Assembly (NCBI GenBank): GCA_016206675.1
Contig: JACQRD010000077.1
Coordinates: 1-5,201, forward strand
DNA length: 5,201 nt
Origin: Candidatus Omnitrophota bacterium
GTDB taxonomy: Bacteria; Omnitrophota; Gorgyraeia; Aquiviventales; Aquiviventaceae
Reading direction: 5' to 3'
Below the pieces are notes generated by a model. It saw only the letters and a list, made by a program, of their open reading frames with translations. It was not told where the DNA came from and made no database searches. This document shows, one piece after another, positions 1 to 5,201 of this stretch. The translations under genes and the position numbers were made by a program. Position 1 is the first letter of the stretch; each line of letters opens with the position of its first letter.

Positions 1-49
<49 letters not shown>

Positions 50-74
50 ACGAATGACGAATGGAGTGACAGGA

Positions 75-103
75 ATTATACGACGGGAACTAGCGGCTGG
101 CAA
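75..103 (-). promoter_or_regulatory. Sigma70-type promoter of the tRNA-fMet gene
   Basis: On the minus strand there is a -35 box TTGCCA (98-103), a 17-bp spacer and a perfect -10 box TATAAT (75-80). Transcription should start near position 68, about 19 nt before the mature tRNA 5' end, leaving a short leader for RNase P to remove. The -35 box lies in the last codons of ftsB and the -10 box just past its stop codon. The tRNA can therefore be expressed independently of the eno-ftsB mRNA. Confidence 0.75.
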
Positions 104-395
104 GCGGCTTGTTCGACGAGGGCTCGTCGAGCGGAATGACGTACTCGCCCGGCTGGGCCATCTTGAAGGTGCTGCGGATCAGGCCTTCCACGTAGCCGGG
201 ATCGGACGTAAGCCGCGTGGCTTCCTCGGCCAGCTGCGCCTTGCGCGCGGCCAGCTGCGCCAGCTGCCGGTCGAGCTGGCGCTGCTTCAGCGCCATGCGG
301 ATCCAATCGAACAGCCCGGGCCCGAAGAGCGCGGCACCGACGAGCAGCAGGCCGATGGCGCGCCGCGAGGGCCGCCACCACTTACGCCGCGGCAT
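90..395 (-). CDS. ftsB: FtsB/DivIC-family septum formation initiator
   Basis: This 101-residue protein has the family layout: a short basic cytoplasmic N-terminus (MPRRKWWRPSRR), one membrane segment at about residues 13-31, then a coiled coil at about 34-62 rich in Leu, Gln and Ala. A C-terminal DPGYVEGLIR...MAQPGEYVIPL segment matches the conserved end of FtsB/DivIC, where Tyr, Arg and the PGE turn recur. Family members span the inner membrane and join FtsL and FtsQ/DivIB in the divisome to activate septal peptidoglycan synthesis. The ATG start overlaps the eno stop by 14 nt, implying translational coupling; GGAG lies only 3 nt upstream, a weak ribosome site. The eno-ftsB order is also found in Proteobacteria, which supports the call. 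Assignment as FtsB rather than DivIC is by context. Confidence 0.88.
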   Translation of the reverse strand: MPRRKWWRPSRRAIGLLLVGAALFGPGLFDWIRMALKQRQLDRQLAQLAARKAQLAEEATRLTSDPGYVEGLIRSTFKMAQPGEYVIPLDEPSSNKPLASR

Positions 396-1713
396 GCGCT
401 CCGCGCCCCCGCGCTGCCCGGCGGCCGCGCGTCAGCGGCCACATCGTGCCGGCGTAGACGGCACGCTTGCCCAGCGCCTCTTCGATGCGCAACAGTTCGT
501 TGTACTTCGCCACGCGCTCGCTGCGCGAGAGCGAGCCGGTCTTGATCTGCGCGGCATTGGTGGCCACCGCCAGGTGCGCGATCGTCACGTCCTCGGTCTC
601 GCCGGAGCGGTGCGAAATGATCGTCCCATAGCCGGCGCGCTGCGCAGTCGTAATCGCTTCCAGCGTCTGCGTCAGCGTCCCGATCTGGTTGACCTTGATG
701 AGAATCGCGTTCGCCGCTCCTTCGGCGATGCCGCGGCGCAGCCGCTCGACGCTGGTGACGAAGAGATCGTCGCCCACCAACTGCGCGCGTGCGCCGAGCC
801 GCTGTGTCAGCCGCTTCCATCCGGCCCAGTCGTCCTCCCCAAGGCCGTCCTCGATGGAGACGAGCGGATACTGCGACACCCACCGCTCATACTGCTGGAT
901 GAGCTCATCGGCGGAGAGCGGCCTGCCCGGCGCGCTCTTCAACAGGTGGTAGGAGCTGCCGTGGACCCATTCGTTGGCGGCGACGTCGAGAGCGAGCATC
1001 ACCTCTTTGCCTGGCGCGTAGCCGGCCTGCTCGATGGCCTGCAGCACGACCTTCAAGCCCTCCTCGTTTGTCGAGAGATTCGGCGCGAAGCCCCCTTCAT
1101 CGCCGACGGAGGTGGCCTGTTTCTGCGATTTGAGCAGCTTTTTCAGCGACGCAAAGACCTCCGCGCCGGTGCGCAGCGCCTCCCGGAAGCTGGGGGCCCC
1201 GATGGGCATGATCATGAATTCCTGGATATCCAGCGTGTTGTCGGCGTGCGCGCCGCCGTTGACGATGTTCATCAGCGGAATGGGCAGCACGCGCGCCGCA
1301 CGGCCGCCGAGCGAACGATACAGCGGCCACCCGCGGCTGGCCGCGACGGCCTTGGCCGCCGCCATGGAAACCCCCAGGATGGCGTTGGCGCCGAGGCGGG
1401 ATTTGTTGGGCGTGCCGTCGAGCTCGCGCAAGCGCGCATCGAGCTTGGCCTGGGCGGCGGCATCGAAGCCTTTAAGCGATGCCGCGATCGGGCCGCGCAC
1501 GTTGGCGACGGCGCCGAGCACCCCTTTACCGCCGTAGCGTCGCTGCTGGGTATCGCGCAGCTCCAAGGCTTCATGGCTGCCGGTGGAAGCCCCTGAGGGC
1601 ACGGCGGAGCGCCCCAACGAGCCGTCCGTCAGGAGGACGTCGACTTCAATGGTGGGCTGCCCGCGCGAATCCAAGACTTCTCTCGCGGTCATCGTCTTGA
1701 TGTTCATGGCCAT
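382..1713 (-). CDS. eno: Enolase (phosphopyruvate hydratase, EC 4.2.1.11)
   Basis: Enolase converts 2-phosphoglycerate to phosphoenolpyruvate in glycolysis and gluconeogenesis in the cytoplasm. The 443-residue product is close to the usual 420-435. Visible motifs include the N-terminal DSRG (15-18), the mobile loop GASTGSHEA (41-49), the substrate His in GGAHADN (153-159), catalytic Glu in GDEGGFAPN (204-212), metal ligands D243, E288 (SIEDGL) and D315 (GDDLFVT), catalytic K340 in LIKVNQIGT, and the signature SHRSGETED (367-375) with K391. Nothing essential is missing. ATG at 1713 is chosen because GAGGAG lies 6 nt upstream; a second ATG at 1707 is too far from it, and the longer open frame to 1797 is only repeat sequence. 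The tail after about residue 426 is Arg/Ala-rich and longer than usual; it runs into ftsB. Confidence 0.97.
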   Translation of the reverse strand: MAMNIKTMTAREVLDSRGQPTIEVDVLLTDGSLGRSAVPSGASTGSHEALELRDTQQRRYGGKGVLGAVANVRGPIAASLKGFDAAAQAKLDARLRELDGTPNKSRLGANAILGVSMAAAKAVAASRGWPLYRSLGGRAARVLPIPLMNIVNGGAHADNTLDIQEFMIMPIGAPSFREALRTGAEVFASLKKLLKSQKQATSVGDEGGFAPNLSTNEEGLKVVLQAIEQAGYAPGKEVMLALDVAANEWVHGSSYHLLKSAPGRPLSADELIQQYERWVSQYPLVSIEDGLGEDDWAGWKRLTQRLGARAQLVGDDLFVTSVERLRRGIAEGAANAILIKVNQIGTLTQTLEAITTAQRAGYGTIISHRSGETEDVTIAHLAVATNAAQIKTGSLSRSERVAKYNELLRIEEALGKRAVYAGTMWPLTRGRRAARGRGAHAAA

Positions 1714-1838
1714 GCGTAACTCCTCGTGTACTGGCGCGATTATCCCACCACCTGTTTGAGGCCTGCCATGCCATAGGCATGGCAGGCCTGCCGGCATCGT
1801 CGGCAGGCCGCCACCGGAGGTGGCGCCTACAAACAGGT
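1714..1838 (-). promoter_or_regulatory. Structured 5' leader of eno mRNA
   Basis: From the predicted start near 1838 the transcript reads through the palindromic element. It can still close a 9-bp stem (ACCTGTTTG with CAAACAGGT) around three internal hairpins, leaving about 30 unpaired nt that carry the GAGGAG ribosome site. No known riboswitch or ribosomal-protein leader is recognised. The structure is seen in the sequence; a regulatory role is inference. Confidence 0.4.
1720..1725 (-). promoter_or_regulatory. Ribosome binding site of eno
   Basis: GAGGAG on the minus strand lies 6 nt before the ATG at 1713. This good Shine-Dalgarno sequence decides the start codon in favour of 1713 over the in-frame ATG at 1707 or the upstream open frame. 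Confidence 0.8.
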
Positions 1839-1849
1839 GGTGGGATTAT
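1739..1849. mobile_element. MITE-like palindromic element with ATTAT target duplication
   Basis: The 101-bp core (1744-1844) is bounded by perfect 15-bp terminal inverted repeats, CCCACCACCTGTTTG and its complement, immediately flanked by identical direct repeats ATTAT (1739-1743 and 1845-1849). The interior holds three further hairpins: a 14-bp perfect stem with ATA loop (1759-1789), a 7-bp stem (1787-1807, sharing three bases with the first) and a 7-bp stem with GGA loop (1809-1825). As RNA or extruded DNA it could fold as a closing stem with three arms. It has no coding capacity. Removing the core and one ATTAT restores a normal short eno leader, which fits insertion of a non-autonomous element. 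The direct repeat is only 5 bp, so chance is not excluded; a REP-type palindrome is the alternative. Confidence 0.65.
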
Positions 1850-1873
1850 ACCTCCGACTCAAGGATGTGACAA
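1845..1873 (-). promoter_or_regulatory. Sigma70-type promoter of eno-ftsB
   Basis: The minus strand carries TTGTCA (1868-1873), a 17-bp spacer and a perfect TATAAT (1845-1850). The predicted start is an A at about 1838, inside the right arm of the palindromic element. The eno mRNA would then have a leader of about 125 nt made almost entirely of that element. The -10 hexamer overlaps the right-hand ATTAT duplication. Confidence 0.75.
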
Positions 1874-1957
1874 GCGGCCAGCAAGATCATCAATCACTAT
1901 TGCACTTTTAAAATGTTTATCAAATAACAGGCATCCTTAGAGTTTCTTCCGATTCGA

Positions 1958-1987
1958 TTGACAGGCTGTTCCGTCGCGTGCTATAGT
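1958..1987 (+). promoter_or_regulatory. Strong extended -10 promoter of the FtsH-like/lipoprotein operon
   Basis: A perfect TTGACA (1958-1963), an 18-bp spacer and TATAGT (1982-1987) preceded by TG at 1979-1980 give a near-consensus extended -10 promoter. The predicted transcription start is about 1993-1995, only 3-5 nt before the ATG at 1998. The surrounding 1850-1990 stretch is much more AT-rich than the genes, as expected for a shared divergent promoter region. Confidence 0.8.
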
Positions 1988-1997
1988 TAAGTTTGCC

Positions 1998-3683
1998 ATG
2001 AAACGTCGTCGCAGTTGGCTTCAGGCCATTAAACTGTTCCTCGAAATCCACTGGGTGAAGTTCGTGCTGGTGATCGTGCTGGTCGCCTCAGTGGTCTGGC
2101 CGATTCTCACCTTGCAGGGCATCGACTCCTACCAGCGCACCTACCTTGTGGCCGTGCTGTCCATGACGCCGCTGCAGTCGATCATGGGAGCGGTCTTCTT
2201 CGTCGCCCTGCTGTATTGGCTGCACTACGGCGGCGGCAGCTTCAGCAAGATGAACAAGAGCCTCGTCAAAGGCCAGCAGGTCAACGTCAAGTGGGATGAC
2301 GTCATCGGCATGGAAGAGGCCAAGCTGGAGGCCTGGGAAGTCGTCGAGCTGCTGAAGGACCATGCCAAGGTGACCCATATCGGCGGCAAAGTGCTGCGGG
2401 GCGTGTTGCTCGCCGGCCCGCCGGGCTGCGGCAAGACCTACCTCGCCAAAGCGATCGCCACCGAGGCGAAGCTGCCGTTTCTCGCCGTTTCCGGTTCGGA
2501 GTTCATCGAGATTTTCGTCGGCACCGGCCCGGCGCGCGTGCGGAAGATCTTCAAGAAAGCCCAACAGATGGCGCGGGTGGAGGGTGGCTGCATCATCTTC
2601 ATCGATGAGCTGGACGCGGTGGGCACCTCGCGCGGCCATGACCTCGGCTTCGGCGCGCAGACCGAGCGCAACAACACCGTCAATGAGCTGCTCGTCCAGA
2701 TGGACGGGCTGGAGAGCCAGCGCTTCAACGTCGTGGTGATCGGGGCCACCAACGCGGATGAGGACGTGCTCGACCAGGCGCTGCTGCGTCCCGGCCGCCT
2801 CGACCGCAAGATCTACATCGACCGGCCCGGCCTGGCCGACCGCGAGAAGCTGCTGCAGTTCTACCTCGGCAAAGTGAAGGCGGAGCCGAACATCGACGTC
2901 CACCGGCTGGCCTGCCGCACGGTCTACCACACGCCGGCGGAGATCGAGAACCTCGTCAAGGAATCCGCGCTGATCGCCACGCGCAACCGGCACGAGCTGA
3001 TCATGTACCGGGATCTCTCCGAGGCGCTGGAGCGCATCGATCTGGGCTTCAAGATCAAGCAGAAATTGGCTCCCGAGGAGCGGCGGCGCGTGGCCTACCA
3101 CGAATCGGGCCATCTGATCGCCACGTACCTGCTGCATCCGACGGATGACGTGTTCAAGGCGTCGATCGTCTCGCGGCGCGGCGGCACGCACGGGGTCGTC
3201 TACCATGTGCCGCGCGAAGAGCTGAAGCTCACCAGCCGCGACCGGATGCTCGCCAACGTGAAAGTCGCCCTGGCCGGCTATGTGGCGGAGAAGCTCAAGT
3301 GCGGCTCCACCTCCGACGGCGTGGGCAGCGATTTCAGCCATGCCATGCGCCTGGTGAAAGCGATGGTGTGGAATCTCGGCATGGGCACCAACGGCTTCAT
3401 CGGCAACTACGACGTCCTGACCGGCTCGTGGGTTTTCCGCGGCGGGTCGACGGGCGACTACATGTCCGACCGGGTGAAAGAAAAACTGCACGATGAGATG
3501 CAGCACATCCTGCACCAGTGCGCGCAGGACGTGGAGCAGATGCTCACGAAAGAGGACGCGCTGCTGGAACGGTTTACCGAGGAGCTGCTGAAGAAGGATG
3601 AGCTGGAGTACGACGATATCGAGCCGATCTTCGCCGAATTCGGCAAACAGCGCGTTGAGCGGCCGGCCGCTGCCGGGTCCTAA
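1998..3683 (+). CDS. FtsH-like membrane AAA+ zinc metalloprotease with minimal extracytoplasmic loop
   Basis: This 561-residue protein is a processive ATP-dependent protease of the FtsH (M41) family, expected to form inner-membrane hexamers. Order: a basic N-terminus, a membrane segment at about 21-39, a short polar loop at about 40-50, a second segment at about 56-75, then the AAA+ module with Walker A GPPGCGKT (140-147), pore loop FVG (173-175), Walker B IIFIDE (199-204) and second region of homology ending RPGRLDR with Arg fingers R264 and R267. The protease domain has HESGH (368-372) and the third zinc ligand D445, 77 residues after the first His (78 in E. coli FtsH). A coiled-coil-like C-terminus (about 495-545) follows. 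All catalytic residues are present. Unlike classical FtsH, with a roughly 70-residue periplasmic domain, the loop here is about 10-18 residues. No Shine-Dalgarno precedes the ATG. It is probably a paralogue rather than the housekeeping FtsH, so no symbol is given. Confidence 0.92.
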   Translation: MKRRRSWLQAIKLFLEIHWVKFVLVIVLVASVVWPILTLQGIDSYQRTYLVAVLSMTPLQSIMGAVFFVALLYWLHYGGGSFSKMNKSLVKGQQVNVKWDDVIGMEEAKLEAWEVVELLKDHAKVTHIGGKVLRGVLLAGPPGCGKTYLAKAIATEAKLPFLAVSGSEFIEIFVGTGPARVRKIFKKAQQMARVEGGCIIFIDELDAVGTSRGHDLGFGAQTERNNTVNELLVQMDGLESQRFNVVVIGATNADEDVLDQALLRPGRLDRKIYIDRPGLADREKLLQFYLGKVKAEPNIDVHRLACRTVYHTPAEIENLVKESALIATRNRHELIMYRDLSEALERIDLGFKIKQKLAPEERRRVAYHESGHLIATYLLHPTDDVFKASIVSRRGGTHGVVYHVPREELKLTSRDRMLANVKVALAGYVAEKLKCGSTSDGVGSDFSHAMRLVKAMVWNLGMGTNGFIGNYDVLTGSWVFRGGSTGDYMSDRVKEKLHDEMQHILHQCAQDVEQMLTKEDALLERFTEELLKKDELEYDDIEPIFAEFGKQRVERPAAAGS

Positions 3684-4516
3684 TGCGCTCGCTCACCGCC
3701 CGGCGCGTCTCAGCGTTCGCGGCCATCGGCCTCCTGTGGGTTGCCGGCTGCGGGAGCCATCCGAGCTATCCGAAGGCCCGCCTGAAAGCCTCCCTCCAGG
3801 ACCTCTTCCAAGAGGAGGGGCTCAACGTATCCGTCCGCTTCATCGACCACACGATCGCGGTCAAAGTGGAACATCCCGGCGCCATTGTCGCCGCCAGCAA
3901 CCAGGTCGAGCCCGGCCCGGGCTTCGATGAGGCGGTCCGCAAATCCCTCACCATCCTCCACCGGGTGCTGCTGAGCACCGATGCGGACGTGCGCTTCTAC
4001 GTGCTGCTGCTCGCCGACCCGACGGTGCAAGGCGCCTACCTGACGCTCGTCCGCTACATGGACGACATCCGGCGGGCGAACGCGAACATGCTGGATACGC
4101 CGGAGATGTTCGCGCGCACCATCCTGGAACCGTACGTGCTGGGCCCGGAACCGCTGACCATTGAGCGTTACGTGCCGCGGGACATCCAGCTGGAGGAGTT
4201 CTTGAGCTGGCAGCTGGCCCGCCGCATCCAATACGCGCTGGCCCAAGAGCTGCAAGCGCAGGGGCTGGCCGATGTGGGCCGTTGCGCGGGGGAGTTCCGC
4301 AACGGGGAGTTCGCCTTCACGCTCGATATCGCGCCGCCGATAAACCGGACGCTGGATGACGCCACGATGCAGCACGCCTTCGCGGCGTCCACCCAGGTGA
4401 TTTCGAAGGTGCTCTCGAGCTACCAGTTCGACAAATTCACGGCCGTCCGGCTGATCCACCCGTCGACCGGACGCAACGTCGTCCTGCCGAAGGCCAGCCT
4501 TCAGCTGCTCCGGTAA
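3683..4516 (+). CDS. Uncharacterised lipoprotein coupled to the FtsH-like protease
   Basis: I do not recognise this 277-residue protein. It starts with a signal peptide (RR at 7-8, hydrophobic 11-21) and a lipobox VAGC, so Cys23 should be lipidated after signal peptidase II cleavage. Gly at +2 and Ser at +3 do not suggest inner-membrane retention by the E. coli rule. The mature part looks alpha/beta with no catalytic motif. Residues about 36-125 and 181-275 appear to repeat the same order: helix, beta hairpin, helix, strand, D/H-P-T/S turn, strand. A helical linker including LEEFLSWQLARR (170-181) joins them. The ATG shares one base with the protease stop (TAATG), and no good ribosome site precedes it, so translation is probably coupled. 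A partner or regulator role for the protease is inferred only from this arrangement. Confidence 0.85.
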   Translation: MRSLTARRVSAFAAIGLLWVAGCGSHPSYPKARLKASLQDLFQEEGLNVSVRFIDHTIAVKVEHPGAIVAASNQVEPGPGFDEAVRKSLTILHRVLLSTDADVRFYVLLLADPTVQGAYLTLVRYMDDIRRANANMLDTPEMFARTILEPYVLGPEPLTIERYVPRDIQLEEFLSWQLARRIQYALAQELQAQGLADVGRCAGEFRNGEFAFTLDIAPPINRTLDDATMQHAFAASTQVISKVLSSYQFDKFTAVRLIHPSTGRNVVLPKASLQLLR

Positions 4517-4539
4517 ATCCTACCCGGAAGCACCAAGCA

Positions 4540-4619
4540 CCAAATCCCAAGCACCAAACAAGCACCAATGACCAACTTCCAATGACCAAACGAGTTGGCG
4601 CTTGGTGCTTGGGATTTGG
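4540..4619. repeat. Low-complexity inverted repeat between convergent genes, possible bidirectional terminator
   Basis: Two perfect 18-nt arms, CCAAATCCCAAGCACCAA at 4540-4557 and its complement at 4602-4619, enclose 44 nt in which further pairing is possible (CCAACT 4572-4577 with AGTTGG 4593-4598). Related units extend beyond the arms: AAGCACC recurs at 4529-4535 and 4561, CCAATGACC occurs twice, and TTTGGGATTTGG recurs near 4626-4637. The whole patch runs from about 4527 to 4652 and has a composition unlike the adjoining genes. It lies between the lipoprotein stop and the purN stop, so a transcript from either side could form the hairpin. There is no clear U-tract, so a terminator role is only possible. 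Confidence 0.7.
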
Positions 4620-4622
4620 AGC

Positions 4623-5201
4623 TTATTTGGGATTTGGAATTTGGTGCTTGGCGATTTCGTGGGGGGCCGAGCGAATCGTAATGGTCCGTCTCTGCACACG
4701 CGTGCGTCCCGCCAGGACCAGCTGAATCGCACGGGGATACAGCCGGTGCTCGAGCCGGTGAACGCGCGCCAGCAGCGCCGCTTCCGTATCGCCCGGGAAC
4801 ACTCGAACGGCTTCCTGGAGAAGAATCGGCCCGTGGTCGACCTGCTCATCCACCAAGTGAACGGTGACCCCCGTGACTTTCACCCCCCACGCCAGCGCGT
4901 CGCGCACGGCATGAGCTCCGGGAAACGCCGGCAGCAGCGCAGGATGGATGTTGAGGATCCGGCGGGGGTAGCGCCGAACGAATCCCGGCGAGAGAATCCG
5001 CATGAAGCCGGCCAAGCACACCCACCGCACACCGCGTTGCTCGAGCAGGGCGATGAGGGCCCGCTCGTAGGCGGCCTTGGTGGCAAATGCCTCGGGGTCG
5101 AGGAAGCGCGCCTCAACGCCGGCGCGGCGAGCGCGGGTCAGCGCCTGAGCACCGGCCCGATCGCTGACGACGACGGCCACGCGGGCGCGCAGCCGCCCGG
5201 C
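4623..5201 (-). CDS. purN: Phosphoribosylglycinamide formyltransferase PurN, N-terminus outside window
   Basis: PurN transfers a formyl group from 10-formyltetrahydrofolate to GAR in the third step of purine synthesis, in the cytoplasm. The visible 192 residues cover nearly everything after the N-terminal phosphate-binding strand and loop: VAVVVSDRAGAQAL, VCLAGFMRILSP, then catalytic NIHPALLPAFPG (Asn84 and His86 of the visible part) and DEQVDHGPIL with catalytic Asp122. The His-Asp spacing agrees with E. coli N106/H108/D144. The frame is open through the window edge, so the start lies beyond 5201; the GTG at 5180 is an internal codon for the expected Val, not a start. The C-terminal AKHQIPNPK is encoded by the adjacent low-complexity repeat and is not typical of the family. 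Confidence 0.95.
   Translation of the reverse strand, partial: AGRLRARVAVVVSDRAGAQALTRARRAGVEARFLDPEAFATKAAYERALIALLEQRGVRWVCLAGFMRILSPGFVRRYPRRILNIHPALLPAFPGAHAVRDALAWGVKVTGVTVHLVDEQVDHGPILLQEAVRVFPGDTEAALLARVHRLEHRLYPRAIQLVLAGRTRVQRRTITIRSAPHEIAKHQIPNPK

Noticed and set aside
217..1596. 459-codon plus-strand open frame opposite eno and ftsB
   Set aside because: Antisense shadow of enolase; no recognisable domain and an Arg/Ala-rich composition.
1714..1797. N-terminal extension of enolase to an ATG at 1797
   Set aside because: The extra 28 codons are encoded by the palindromic element. The GAGGAG site and family alignment put the start at 1713.
1744..1844. Intrinsic terminator or CRISPR/riboswitch identity for the palindromic element
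   Set aside because: It lies between divergent genes with no U-tract after the stems, has no regularly spaced direct repeats and matches no riboswitch core that I recognise.
1914..1929. Operator-like TGTTTATCAAATAACA between the divergent promoters
   Set aside because: Only the outer TGTT/AACA and two inner positions are symmetric. In an AT-rich spacer this is not above chance, and it matches no regulator site I can name.
2088..3515. 475-codon open frame on the minus strand opposite the FtsH-like gene
   Set aside because: It lies wholly antisense to a gene with full domain support, and its product is a low-complexity His/Asp/Ala/Leu-rich string typical of antisense frames in GC-rich DNA.
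4520..4849. Minus-strand 109-codon open frame overlapping purN and the repeat
   Set aside because: Most of it is out of frame with purN and its C-terminal half is translated repeat (QIPNKLQIPSTK-like); not a real gene.
5178..5180. GTG as the purN start codon
   Set aside because: The frame continues upstream as AGRLRAR and aligns with internal PurN sequence; the true N-terminus with the glycine-rich loop must lie past 5201.

Overview
This is a GC-rich window from a bacterial chromosome. The organism has an envelope that carries lipoproteins. The initiator tRNA, enolase, FtsB/DivIC, an FtsH-type membrane protease and PurN are all bacterial in type. An eno-ftsB pair is also familiar from Proteobacteria. 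The low-complexity CCAAATCCCAAGCACCAA repeat, which reads as KHQIPNPK-like peptide, resembles repeats I associate with uncultivated lineages such as Omnitrophota and some Planctomycetes. That placement is an impression from memory, not a demonstrated assignment.

Layout: positions 1-1713 form a minus-strand block. In transcription order it holds enolase (eno), an FtsB/DivIC-like division protein overlapping eno by 14 nt, and an initiator tRNA-fMet cut by the window edge. The tRNA has its own consensus promoter inside the 3' end of ftsB. Positions 1714-1997 are a divergent intergenic region with two convincing sigma70-type promoters facing opposite ways. A 101-bp palindromic, MITE-like element flanked by ATTAT direct repeats sits between the eno promoter and the eno ribosome binding site. 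Positions 1998-4516 are a plus-strand two-gene operon: a shortened FtsH-like AAA+ zinc metalloprotease with almost no extracytoplasmic domain, joined by a TAATG stop/start overlap to an unrecognised lipoprotein. Positions 4517-4622 hold a low-complexity inverted repeat between convergent genes. Positions 4623-5201 are the 3' part of purN on the minus strand; its last codons lie in the repeat.

How the genes work together: eno, ftsB, tRNA-fMet and purN are housekeeping genes (glycolysis, division, translation initiation, purine synthesis). The least explained part is the protease-lipoprotein operon. The protease keeps every ATPase and zinc-site residue but lacks the usual periplasmic domain. 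The coupled lipoprotein appears to consist of two related alpha/beta halves. A plausible but untested reading is a specialised envelope quality-control pair in which the lipoprotein supplies the missing periplasmic function. The protease promoter lies so close to its ATG that the transcript should be nearly leaderless.
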